The notes below the pieces were generated by a model. That model saw only the letters and a list, made by a program, of their open reading frames with translations. It ran no database searches and had not been told where the DNA came from. A program made the position numbers and the translations under genes. 64,000 nt of DNA from Desulfosudis oleivorans Hxd3. Its GTDB lineage: Bacteria > Desulfobacterota > Desulfobacteria > Desulfobacterales > Desulfosudaceae. Below are positions 8,505 to 16,548 of the stretch, one piece after another; within the stretch, counting starts at the first letter, position 1, and the number at the start of each line of letters is the position of its first letter. Where the stretch lies: contig NC_009943.1 of assembly GCF_000018405.1 (NCBI RefSeq), forward strand, positions 3,599,001-3,663,000, given 5' to 3'.

Positions 8505-10328
8505 TTAATACATGGCCTCGATCAGGTTGGAAAACGCCTCGTACACCTTTTTGCGCTTCACCTTCATGGTGGGGGTCACCTCGCCGTCTTCCTGGTAGAG
8601 CTTCTTGGGAATGATGGAAAACTTGCGAATGTTTTCCACCCGGGCCAGGGTCTTGTTGACCTCGTCCACCTCGTGCTGGATCAGCTGCTTGATCTGGCTG
8701 TTCTGGGTCAAGTCGCCGTAAGTGGAAAAGGGAATCTTGTTGTCCTGGGCAAACTTCATCACGTTGTCTTCGTCCAGCATGATCAGGGAGGTAAGGTACT
8801 TGCGCCGGTCCCCGATGACCACGGCATCATTGATGTAGGGGCTGGCCTTGAGTTTGTTTTCGATATACTGGGGGGTGATGTTCTTGCCGCCGGCGGTGAT
8901 GATGATGTCTTTTTTCCGGTCCGTGATTTTCAGAAAGCCGTCGCTGTCAAGCACGCCCACGTCGCCGGAGTAGAGCCATCCGTCCTGCAAGGCCTCCTGT
9001 GTGGCTTTTTCATCCTTGAAATAGCCCACAAACACGCCCGGGGACTTGACCAGGATCTCGCCGTCCTCAGCGATACGCACCTGGCAGCCGGGCAGGGGCC
9101 GGCCCACGGTGCCGAACTTGACCCGCTCCAGCTGGGACGTGCAGGTGACGCCGGTGCCTTCGGTCTGGCCGTAGCCTTCAATCAGCCGCACCCCGATGGC
9201 CTGGTAGGCCCGGAGCATCTCCGGCGAAATCGGGGCCGCGCCGGAATAGGCCACCCGCAGCCGGTCAAATCCCAGCCGTTTTTTGAGTTTCCGGAACACG
9301 GCAAAGTAACCGATGTTAAAAAGCACCTCCAGGTACAGCGGCACCTTTTCGAAATTCATTTTCAGGGTGGCCCGTTTATGGCCGATTGCCAGGGCCGCTT
9401 TGAACGCCAATTTCTTGACCCAGGTGGCGTCGGTCATGCGAATGCGGATGCCGGAGTAATATTTTTCCCAGATTCGCGGCACCGCGTATCCCACGGTGGG
9501 CGAGACTTCCTGCATGTTCTCCATCACCGTGTCCGGCTTTTCCACAAAGTTGACGACGTAGCCGTGGCGAATGTGGGCAAACACGGAAAAAAGCCGTTCA
9601 AAGATGTGGCACAGGGGCAGAAAGGAGAGCACCTCGTCCTTGTTGTCGATGCGATTCTGCTGTTCGATGGCATGGGCCATCCAGGTGACGTTGCCGTGGG
9701 TGAGCATGGCGCCCTTGGGCATGCCGGTGGTGCCGGAGGTGTAGATCAGCACGCAGAGGTCTTCCGGCCGAAGTTCGGCCATGCGGGCATCCACAACAGC
9801 GGTGTCCATGGCCCGGCCGGCTTTCACCAGCCGGTCATAGGCCATGACCATGGGATCGGAAAACTCCCGCAGCCCCTTGGTATCCCATACGATGACTTTT
9901 TTCAGGGAAGGCGCGTTTTCCCGGAAGGAGAGCCACTTGTCCAGCTGCTCTTCGTTCTCTACAAAAAAGAAGCGGGCCTCGGCATGGTTGATCACATACT
10001 CCACCTCCTGCCAGGCGTTGGTGGTGTAGATGCCCACGGCCACGCCGCCGGCGCACTGAATGCCCATGTCGATCATGACCCACTCGGGGCAGTTGTCCCC
10101 GATGATGGCTACCCGGTCGCCTTTCTCAAGTCCCATGTCGACCAGGGCGCAGGCGATGGCCCGGGCCGTGTCGTAATATTCCTGCCAGGAGATGTCGTGC
10201 CACAGGCCGAAATCTTTGTTCCGCATGGCAACGGTATCGCCCTTTTTCGCCACCGTCTCCTTGAACAGGGCCGGCGTGGTGGTTGCCAGTGCGTTGCCGT
10301 TGGCGTCGTGTGCCAGTATTTCCGTCAT
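8505..10328 (-). CDS. AMP-forming long-chain-type acyl-CoA synthetase
   Basis: 607 residues. It carries the P-loop-like AMP-binding motif YTSGTTGMPKGAMLTHGN, the GYGQTEGTGV motif, YSGDVG and the hinge/lysine region ITDRKKDIIITAGGKNITP. The ANL adenylation fold is complete and matches FadD15/FAA-type synthetases of ~600 residues. The ATG at 10328 overlaps the livF stop (TAATG), so translation is coupled. Its position as last gene of an amino/organic-acid uptake operon suggests that it activates an imported carboxylic acid, or a product of it, to its CoA ester. Confidence 0.9.
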   Translation of the reverse strand: MTEILAHDANGNALATTTPALFKETVAKKGDTVAMRNKDFGLWHDISWQEYYDTARAIACALVDMGLEKGDRVAIIGDNCPEWVMIDMGIQCAGGVAVGIYTTNAWQEVEYVINHAEARFFFVENEEQLDKWLSFRENAPSLKKVIVWDTKGLREFSDPMVMAYDRLVKAGRAMDTAVVDARMAELRPEDLCVLIYTSGTTGMPKGAMLTHGNVTWMAHAIEQQNRIDNKDEVLSFLPLCHIFERLFSVFAHIRHGYVVNFVEKPDTVMENMQEVSPTVGYAVPRIWEKYYSGIRIRMTDATWVKKLAFKAALAIGHKRATLKMNFEKVPLYLEVLFNIGYFAVFRKLKKRLGFDRLRVAYSGAAPISPEMLRAYQAIGVRLIEGYGQTEGTGVTCTSQLERVKFGTVGRPLPGCQVRIAEDGEILVKSPGVFVGYFKDEKATQEALQDGWLYSGDVGVLDSDGFLKITDRKKDIIITAGGKNITPQYIENKLKASPYINDAVVIGDRRKYLTSLIMLDEDNVMKFAQDNKIPFSTYGDLTQNSQIKQLIQHEVDEVNKTLARVENIRKFSIIPKKLYQEDGEVTPTMKVKRKKVYEAFSNLIEAMY

Positions 10329-11104
10329 TATCGCCACACCTTCTTTCGTTTCCACCGCTGATAGCCCTTTGCCGAATCCTGGGACCGGACCCCCATGTAA
10401 AACTCTTTGACGTTTTCGTCCTCCATCAGCTCGGCGCTGGGACCCTTTAACACGAAGCGGCCGTTTTCCAGAATCATGGCCGTATGGGAAATCTTGAGGG
10501 CCATGCGGGCGTTCTGCTCCACCAGCAGCACCGTGACCCCTTCCGCGTGAATCGCGGTGATGATCCTGAATATCTCCTGAACCAGAATCGGCGACAGGCC
10601 CAGAGAGGGCTCGTCGAGAAACAGGAGCCGGGGACGGCTCATCATGGCCCGGCCGATGGCCAGCATCTGCTGCTCACCGCCGGAAAGGGTGCCGGCCCAC
10701 TGGTTCTGCCGCTGCTGGAGTACCGGAAAATACCGGTACACGCGGTCGAAATCTCCGGCAACCTCTTTTCTGTTTTTCCGGGTGTAGGCCCCCATCAAAA
10801 GGTTTTCCCGCACCGTCAACTCCTCGAACACCTCCCGTCCCTCGGGCACGTAGGAGATGCCCATGCGAACGATGGCTTCGGTGTCCTTTCCGTCGATGCG
10901 CCTGCCGTCAAACTCAATGGAGCCCTTGTCCGGCTGATCGTCGATCAGGCCCATGATGGTTTTGAGGATGGTGGACTTTCCGGCGCCGTTGTTGCCCAGA
11001 ATGGCGGTGATACTGCCCTCCTCTATGGACAGGGAGACGCCCCGGACCGCGTAAATCAGGTCATAATAGGTTTCGATGTTTTTGACTTCCAGCAGTGCGC
11101 CCAT
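10328..11104 (-). CDS. livF: Branched-chain amino acid-type ABC transporter ATPase LivF
   Basis: 258 residues with Walker A (GNNGAGKST), ABC signature (LSGGEQQMLAIGRAMM), Walker B (LLFLDEPSLGLSP) and H-loop region (VLLVEQNA). The length and the motif SYVPEGREVFEELTVREN are those of LivF. Six bases separate it from the livG stop. Confidence 0.9.
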   Translation of the reverse strand: MGALLEVKNIETYYDLIYAVRGVSLSIEEGSITAILGNNGAGKSTILKTIMGLIDDQPDKGSIEFDGRRIDGKDTEAIVRMGISYVPEGREVFEELTVRENLLMGAYTRKNRKEVAGDFDRVYRYFPVLQQRQNQWAGTLSGGEQQMLAIGRAMMSRPRLLFLDEPSLGLSPILVQEIFRIITAIHAEGVTVLLVEQNARMALKISHTAMILENGRFVLKGPSAELMEDENVKEFYMGVRSQDSAKGYQRWKRKKVWR

Positions 11105-11110
11105 GTCCTC

Positions 11111-11938
11111 TTAAGCCTTTCCATCCGAATCGGTTGCCTGAATGTCGCATGTGGCATCCTGCACCTGCTCGTCTTCTCCCAGGTATGCCTTCAGCACTTC
11201 CGGATGACACCGCACCTGGTCCGGGGTGCCGATGGTGATGGTTTTGCCGAAATTCAACGCCAGAATGCGATCGGAGATGTCCATCACCATGGACATGTCG
11301 TGTTCGATGAGCAGGATGGTGACGCCCAGTTCGTCCTGAATGTCCTTGATCCAGAACACCATGTCCTGTTTTTCCTCGGCATTCATGCCGGCGCAGGGCT
11401 CGTCGAGCAGCAGGAGCTCGGGCTCGGCGGCCAGTGCCCGGCCCAGCTCGATCTTCTTGCGGGTGCCATAGGGCAGTGCCCCCACAAAGCTGTTTCGCAC
11501 CACCTGAAGCTCCAGCAGGTCGATAATCTCCTCCACCTTTCGGCGGTGGGCCTGCTCCTCTTTTCCGGCAAAGGAGCGTTTGCCCCACATGAATCCGCCC
11601 CGGAAAAGACCTGTCTTCATGAAGAGGTGACGGCCCACCATGATGTTTTCCATGGTGTTCATCCGGTCGAACAGCTCAATGTTCTGAAAGGTGCGGGCAA
11701 TACCGGCCCTGGCCACCCGGTCCGGCTTCTTTCCCACCAGGTTGACCCCCTTGAAGACCACGGCACCGGAAGAAGGGGGGTAGATGCAGTTGATGCAGTT
11801 GAACAGGGTGGTTTTCCCGGCGCCGTTGGGGCCGATGATGGCAAACACCTCACCCTGGGCCACATCAAAGGTGATGTCGTCCAGGGCCTTTAAGCCGCCG
11901 AAAACCATGGAAAGTGAAGAGACGGAAAAAAATGTCAT
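11111..11938 (-). CDS. livG: Branched-chain amino acid-type ABC transporter ATPase LivG
   Basis: 275 residues. Walker A is GPNGAGKTT; the LivG-type long insertion after the Q-loop (ARTFQNIELFDRMNTMENI) is present; Walker B is LLLLDEPCAGMNAEE. The ABC signature region reads LPYGTRKKIELGRAL, the usual LivG variant of LSGGQ. It has a slightly longer C-terminus than typical (~255) ending in an acidic, non-conserved tail. Confidence 0.9.
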   Translation of the reverse strand: MTFFSVSSLSMVFGGLKALDDITFDVAQGEVFAIIGPNGAGKTTLFNCINCIYPPSSGAVVFKGVNLVGKKPDRVARAGIARTFQNIELFDRMNTMENIMVGRHLFMKTGLFRGGFMWGKRSFAGKEEQAHRRKVEEIIDLLELQVVRNSFVGALPYGTRKKIELGRALAAEPELLLLDEPCAGMNAEEKQDMVFWIKDIQDELGVTILLIEHDMSMVMDISDRILALNFGKTITIGTPDQVRCHPEVLKAYLGEDEQVQDATCDIQATDSDGKA

Positions 11939-11971
11939 AACATGGGTTCCTGCCCGGTCTGTTTCGACAAA

Positions 11972-12004
11972 CCATGGCCGCCCCTGAAGCCGGGGCGGCC
12001 ATGG
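11972..12004. terminator. Stable intra-operon hairpin between livK and livG
   Basis: CCATGGCCGCCCC pairs perfectly with GGGGCGGCCATGG across a 7-base loop. On the minus-strand transcript it lies just after the livK stop and before livG, with only TTTG after it. It is more likely an mRNA-stabilising or partial-terminator hairpin than a full terminator. Confidence 0.5.
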
Positions 12005-12014
12005 TGGTTGTTGT

Positions 12015-13262
12015 TTATTCCGCCTTTGACGGCAGGTAGGTGGTTGTTACCCAGTCGGTCAGGATCTTGGATCCGCCGTTTTCCGTGCACTCCTGGAGAA
12101 AGACCTCTCCCTGGCCCAGGCGACAGAGGGGGTCCTTGGGGTCAAAGGGCTTGTAGTTGATACGGCCCAGGACGCCCTTGAAGTTCTTCATGTTTTCCAG
12201 TTCCTTGACCAGTTTCTCCCGGGTCAGGTCCTTTCCACAGCGGCGGATGGCCTCCACCAGGGGCTCGGCAAAGCCGATACCCGCGAGAAAGGTGTAGCCG
12301 TACCGTTCATCCTTGGCCGCGAACTTGTCAAAGGCATCGGTCTTGTACTTGGCGACCATTTTCTGAACCGGATTATCAAGAAGCTGGACTTCCCCCACAT
12401 GGCCCGTGGGTTCGGCAAGACCGAAAGATGCCGTGATCAGGCCCTTACAAAGGCCCTTGGTGATGGCCATCATCAGGGGAAAGTCACCGCAGGTGGAGGT
12501 GGACATCCAGGTGGGCTCAAACTGCATGGCCTTGCCCGTGCCGATGATGCGGGCCACATGACCAGGGGTGACAAACAGCAGCACCGCGTCGGCCCCGGCT
12601 TTTTTCAGCTCCATGACATGGGGAATCATGTCGGTATCAGCCACGTTGACCGGCACCTTGACGGCCAGCTCCAGGCCCGCCTTTTTAAGCTGGTACTCAG
12701 CGCCTTCCACGCCCTGCTTGCCGTAGTCGTCATTCTGAAAGGCAATGGCAATTTTCTTCTTGCCCATGGTTTCAACGGCATACTGGCACAGGAGCTGGGC
12801 ATCGCCCATGTAGAAGGGATAAACGTTGAACAGGTATTTCTGGGGCGGCTCCACCCAGTGGCGGGAACCGGCAGACGGACCGATCCAGGGAATCTTGTTT
12901 TCCATCAGGTAGTCCTTGACCGCCAGGCCCGTGGCCGTGCCCACGCCGCTGACCCAGGCGAACATGCCCTCCTGTTCCTGAAGCTGCTTGACGCCGGCCA
13001 CGGTCTTGGCCGGGTTGTAGGCATCGTCAAAATAGTGATGGACCAGCTTGCGGCCGTGAATGCCGCCTTCGGCATTGATCATTTTAAAGTAGGCGTCGGT
13101 ACCCCGGGCCACGGCGCCCCAGGGCGCGGCCGGGCCGGTCTGGGGACCCCACTGGCCGATGTGAATCTCGGTATCGGTCACGCCGACCTCGCACATGCCG
13201 GCCGTGCCGAAGCACAGGGCCAGTGCGGCGCTGATGATGATTATCGCTGCGAATCGTTTCAT
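12015..13262 (-). CDS. livK: Periplasmic substrate-binding protein of the liv-type transporter
   Basis: 415 residues with a clear signal peptide (MKRFAAIIIISAALALCFGTAGMC). It begins mature with VTDTEIHIGQWGPQTGPAAPWGAVARGTDAYFKMINAEGGIHGRKL, typical of Peripla_BP_6 (LivJ/LivK-like) receptors. A good GGGAGG ribosome site precedes the start. Receptors of this class bind amino acids, amides, urea or aromatic/aliphatic acids; specificity cannot be told from sequence. Confidence 0.88.
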   Translation of the reverse strand: MKRFAAIIIISAALALCFGTAGMCEVGVTDTEIHIGQWGPQTGPAAPWGAVARGTDAYFKMINAEGGIHGRKLVHHYFDDAYNPAKTVAGVKQLQEQEGMFAWVSGVGTATGLAVKDYLMENKIPWIGPSAGSRHWVEPPQKYLFNVYPFYMGDAQLLCQYAVETMGKKKIAIAFQNDDYGKQGVEGAEYQLKKAGLELAVKVPVNVADTDMIPHVMELKKAGADAVLLFVTPGHVARIIGTGKAMQFEPTWMSTSTCGDFPLMMAITKGLCKGLITASFGLAEPTGHVGEVQLLDNPVQKMVAKYKTDAFDKFAAKDERYGYTFLAGIGFAEPLVEAIRRCGKDLTREKLVKELENMKNFKGVLGRINYKPFDPKDPLCRLGQGEVFLQECTENGGSKILTDWVTTTYLPSKAE

Positions 13263-13315
13263 GGTTTCCTCCCTCTTTAAAAGAGTTGTTGTTGACTGCT
13301 GCGTTGCGTCTGAAA

Positions 13316-14191
13316 TCAGACCTTCTTAATATAGTGTTTTGCCAGCAGACCGCTGGGCTTGACACACAGAACAATGACGATGACCACAAAGGCCACCACC
13401 GATTTAAATTCAATGGAGACGTAGCCGCCGAAAAGGTGCTCGATCACCCCCACCAGGTAGGCGCCCACCACGGCGCCGGGAAGCGATGTCATACCCCCGA
13501 CAACGGCGCCGGCAAACCCCTTGAGCATGGGATCCCACATCATGAAGGGCTCCATGATCACCGGCGCGGCCAGGAGGCCGGCCACCGAGCCCACCATGGC
13601 CGATATGCCCCAGGTGACCATCTTGATCCGGTTGGTGCGAATGCCCATGAGCCGGGCCGCGGTCTCGTTCTGCTGAGTGGCCTTCATGGCCACGCCCAGC
13701 TTTGAAAAACGGAAAAAAAGAAAAAGAATAGTCATGATCACCAGGGCCACCACCAGTGTCAGCAGATCCAGGGTGCTGATAAAAATGTTACCGATCATCA
13801 CGCTGTCGTAGCTGGAAATGGGAAAGGGAAGGGATCTCTGGTCCGCGCCGAATTTCCACGACACCAGACCCAGCAGGATCATCTCCAGGCCGATGGTGAT
13901 GATGATCAGGCCCAGCACGTTGGGCTCCTTGGCCCGGCGCAGAACGGCAAACTCCAGAATGCAGCCCAGCACCATGGCAAAGGCCAGTGCCCCGGCAAAG
14001 GCGGCCCAGACCGGGGCCCCGTAGGAATTCATCAGCAGATAGGAAATAAACACCGGCGCCAGGGCCATTTCGCCCTGGACAAAATTGGGCACCTCGGATG
14101 CCTTGTAGATGAGTACCATGCCCAGGCCCATCAGCGCGTAGGCACTGCCCACCGCGATGCCGCTGACGATCATCTGAACCAGGTTGACCAT
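13316..14191 (-). CDS. livH: Liv-type ABC transporter permease LivH
   Basis: 291 residues, about eight membrane helices. SGIAVGSAYALMGLGMVLIYKASEVPNFVQGEMA and LMGIRTNRIKMVTWGISA are diagnostic LivH blocks. It lies 27 bases after livM and before the receptor gene. Confidence 0.9.
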   Translation of the reverse strand: MVNLVQMIVSGIAVGSAYALMGLGMVLIYKASEVPNFVQGEMALAPVFISYLLMNSYGAPVWAAFAGALAFAMVLGCILEFAVLRRAKEPNVLGLIIITIGLEMILLGLVSWKFGADQRSLPFPISSYDSVMIGNIFISTLDLLTLVVALVIMTILFLFFRFSKLGVAMKATQQNETAARLMGIRTNRIKMVTWGISAMVGSVAGLLAAPVIMEPFMMWDPMLKGFAGAVVGGMTSLPGAVVGAYLVGVIEHLFGGYVSIEFKSVVAFVVIVIVLCVKPSGLLAKHYIKKV

Positions 14192-14218
14192 GAAAACTCC
14201 TTTACCGCGGAACGCAAA

Positions 14219-15280
14219 TTAAAACGGCCATGTTTTCCAGTATTTTTTCGCTCGTATCCAGATGCCGTAAATACCAAGCGGCTCAAACAGCATGATACTG
14301 ACCAGGATCACCCCAAAGACGATGAACTGAATATTGGAGACCCCGGTCAAAGAAAAATAGGAGGAGGAGAGGCTCCGCAGCCAGTCGCCAAGGTAGGGAA
14401 TGCTTAAGATATTGCGAAGCTCCAGGTCCACCCAGCCCAGCACCAGGGCGCCGGCAATGGGACCCATGATCGACCCCAGGCCCCCCACCACGGCCATGGT
14501 GAGAAACATGATGGAAAGGAACAGGCTGAAGAGCTCGGGGTCGATAAAGCCCAGCACAAAGGCGTACAGCCCGCCGGCAATGCCGGCGTAAAAGGCGCTG
14601 ACGGCAAAGGCCAGGGTCTTGTAGAACACCAGGTTGATGCCCATGGTTTCGGCGGCGATGTCGGCGTCCCGAATGGCGATAAAGGCCCGGCCTACCTTTG
14701 TTTTGATCACATTCCGGGCAAACAGCACCAGCAGCACGGCAATGGGCACCGCCAGAAAATAAAAATCCTGGTCGGTCTTGAGCTCGCGCCCGAAAACCAC
14801 CAGGTCCGGGGCGTTAAGCCCCTGGCGCCCCCCCAGCAACTCGATTTTGCCGATCACCTGGGTGATGGTGAGGCCGAAGCCCAGGGTGGCAATAGCCAGG
14901 TAGGGCCCTTCCAGCCGAAGGGCGGGCAGGCCCAGCAGAAACCCCAGCAGCCCCGCGATCAGGGCCGCAAGCACCAGGGCCGCCAGAAAAGGCAGGTGAG
15001 CCTCGGTCATCAGGGTGATGGTGCCATAGGCCCCCACGGCATAAAAACCGGCATGGCCCAGGGATATCTGACCGGTAAATCCCACCAGCATGTTGAGGCC
15101 CACCACCACGATAATCTGAATGGCGATGTAGTTGGCCACATAGATGTAGTAGTTGTAATTGTAGTGCTTGCACAGAAAAGGGAAGGCCGCCAGAAAACAC
15201 CCCAGGACCACAAACCAGAAAACAACCGCGCCCGAGGAAAAAATCTCGACATCCTCATAATAATTGCGCTTCATATCCAT
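14219..15280 (-). CDS. livM: Liv-type ABC transporter permease LivM
   Basis: 353 residues. LGLNMLVGFTGQISLGHAGFYAVGAY and FIAIRDADIAAETMGINLVFYKTLAFAVSAFYAGIAGGLYA are LivM hallmarks. The start at 15280 (MDMKRNYYED) is chosen over the far upstream start because homologues begin near here; the Shine-Dalgarno is weak, so 15274 is also possible. First gene of the operon. Confidence 0.87.
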   Translation of the reverse strand: MDMKRNYYEDVEIFSSGAVVFWFVVLGCFLAAFPFLCKHYNYNYYIYVANYIAIQIIVVVGLNMLVGFTGQISLGHAGFYAVGAYGTITLMTEAHLPFLAALVLAALIAGLLGFLLGLPALRLEGPYLAIATLGFGLTITQVIGKIELLGGRQGLNAPDLVVFGRELKTDQDFYFLAVPIAVLLVLFARNVIKTKVGRAFIAIRDADIAAETMGINLVFYKTLAFAVSAFYAGIAGGLYAFVLGFIDPELFSLFLSIMFLTMAVVGGLGSIMGPIAGALVLGWVDLELRNILSIPYLGDWLRSLSSSYFSLTGVSNIQFIVFGVILVSIMLFEPLGIYGIWIRAKKYWKTWPF

Positions 15281-15369
15281 GAGCAGTATCCCGTATGAAA
15301 AAGAATGAAGATGTCCGGGTGACCCCGGCATGAAACATCCGGCCCCGGCCGAATTTACATGGAGATTTC

Positions 15370-15398
15370 AGTATGCCGTACGCCTTTGATTTTGTCAA
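15370..15398 (-). promoter_or_regulatory. Promoter of the liv/acyl-CoA synthetase operon
   Basis: On the minus strand TTGACA (15398-15393), a 17-base spacer and CATACT (15375-15370). It lies ~90 bases before the livM start. The -35 box is perfect and the -10 box matches 4 of 6. Confidence 0.6.
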
Positions 15399-15448
15399 CA
15401 GACGAATGCTCACTGTCCGTAAATGGCGACCGCAAACACCGGTTGTAT

Positions 15449-16513
15449 TCATAGCCACCGGTTCTTCTTGAAATAGACCAGCAGGCCGGCGGCCACGGTG
15501 ATCATCACGGCCCACACCGCCGGATACCCCCATTTCCAGGAGAGCTCGGGCATGTGGACAAAGTTCATGCCGTAGATGCCGGCGATAAAGGTCAGTGGAA
15601 TAAAGAGGGTGGCGATGATGGTCAGCACCTTCATCACCGCGTTCATGCGGTTGCTCAGGATGGACAGATAAAGGTCCTGAAGGCTGTTGAGGCTGTCCCG
15701 CAGGGATTCAGCGGTTTCCAGTGCCCGCACCGTATGGTCGGACACATCCTGAAAAAAAAGCCGGGTGGCTTTGCTGATATGGACAAACTCTCCTTTTTTA
15801 AGCTGCACCATCATGTCACGCAGGGGCCAGACCTGCCGGTGAAACGCAAGAATCTCTTTCTTGATGGCATGAATCGCCTTGAGCGTGTCCGGAGAGGGGT
15901 CGCCGAGCAGCTCCTCTTCCAGGTCTTCCACCCGGGCATTGAGATGTTCCAGAATAACAAAATAGTGGTCCACCACCGCGTCCAGCAACGCATAAGCCAG
16001 GTAGTCGGCCCCGCTCTTGCGCAGGGCGCCCTTGCCCTTTCGAATGCGCTCCCGCACCGGTTCAAACACATCTCCCCGCCGCTCCTGGAACGAAAGAATG
16101 TATCCGTTTCCAAGGACCACGCTCAACTGTTCTGAAACCACCCGGTGAGCCTCGACGTCATAGGAGAGCATGCGCACGACAAGATAGAGATAGGCATCAT
16201 GGTCTTCGGCCTTGGGTCGCTGGCCGGTGTTGACAATATCCTCCATCACCAGGGGGTGAAGGCCGAAACAGCGGCCCACGGCCTCAATGGCCGCGATATC
16301 GTGCAGGCCGTCCACGTTGAGCCAGGTAACGGTCTTCCCGTCTCTTTCGGTGGGCACCTCATCGACGGAACCGATCTCCTTTTCCTGGAGCCGGGCGCCG
16401 TCATAGGAAATCAAAGAGAGGCGAACCCTGTCGGCCTTCTTCTCCCCGATATGGACCAGGGTGCCCGGCGAAAGCCCGGCCTTGTTGGACATTTTTTTCT
16501 GCAGCCGCAGCAT
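15449..16513 (-). CDS. corA: CorA-type magnesium/cobalt transporter
   Basis: 354 residues. A cytoplasmic N-terminal domain with long helices (VVDHYFVILEHLNARVEDLEEELL) is followed by two C-terminal membrane helices with the selectivity motif YGMNF and the end VYFKKNRWL. ATG at 16513 is chosen (GGGAGG six bases before) instead of the TTG two codons upstream. The gene follows the large MscS gene by 35 bases and may share its transcript. Confidence 0.93.
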   Translation of the reverse strand: MLRLQKKMSNKAGLSPGTLVHIGEKKADRVRLSLISYDGARLQEKEIGSVDEVPTERDGKTVTWLNVDGLHDIAAIEAVGRCFGLHPLVMEDIVNTGQRPKAEDHDAYLYLVVRMLSYDVEAHRVVSEQLSVVLGNGYILSFQERRGDVFEPVRERIRKGKGALRKSGADYLAYALLDAVVDHYFVILEHLNARVEDLEEELLGDPSPDTLKAIHAIKKEILAFHRQVWPLRDMMVQLKKGEFVHISKATRLFFQDVSDHTVRALETAESLRDSLNSLQDLYLSILSNRMNAVMKVLTIIATLFIPLTFIAGIYGMNFVHMPELSWKWGYPAVWAVMITVAAGLLVYFKKNRWL

Positions 16514-16548
16514 AAACAACCTCCCATGGTCTCGATTGCCCCCCGGTT

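Noticed and set aside
8673-10361. Open frame of 562 codons on the plus strand
   Set aside because: Exact antisense of the acyl-CoA synthetase, composition rich in His/Gly/Val, no ribosome site or family.
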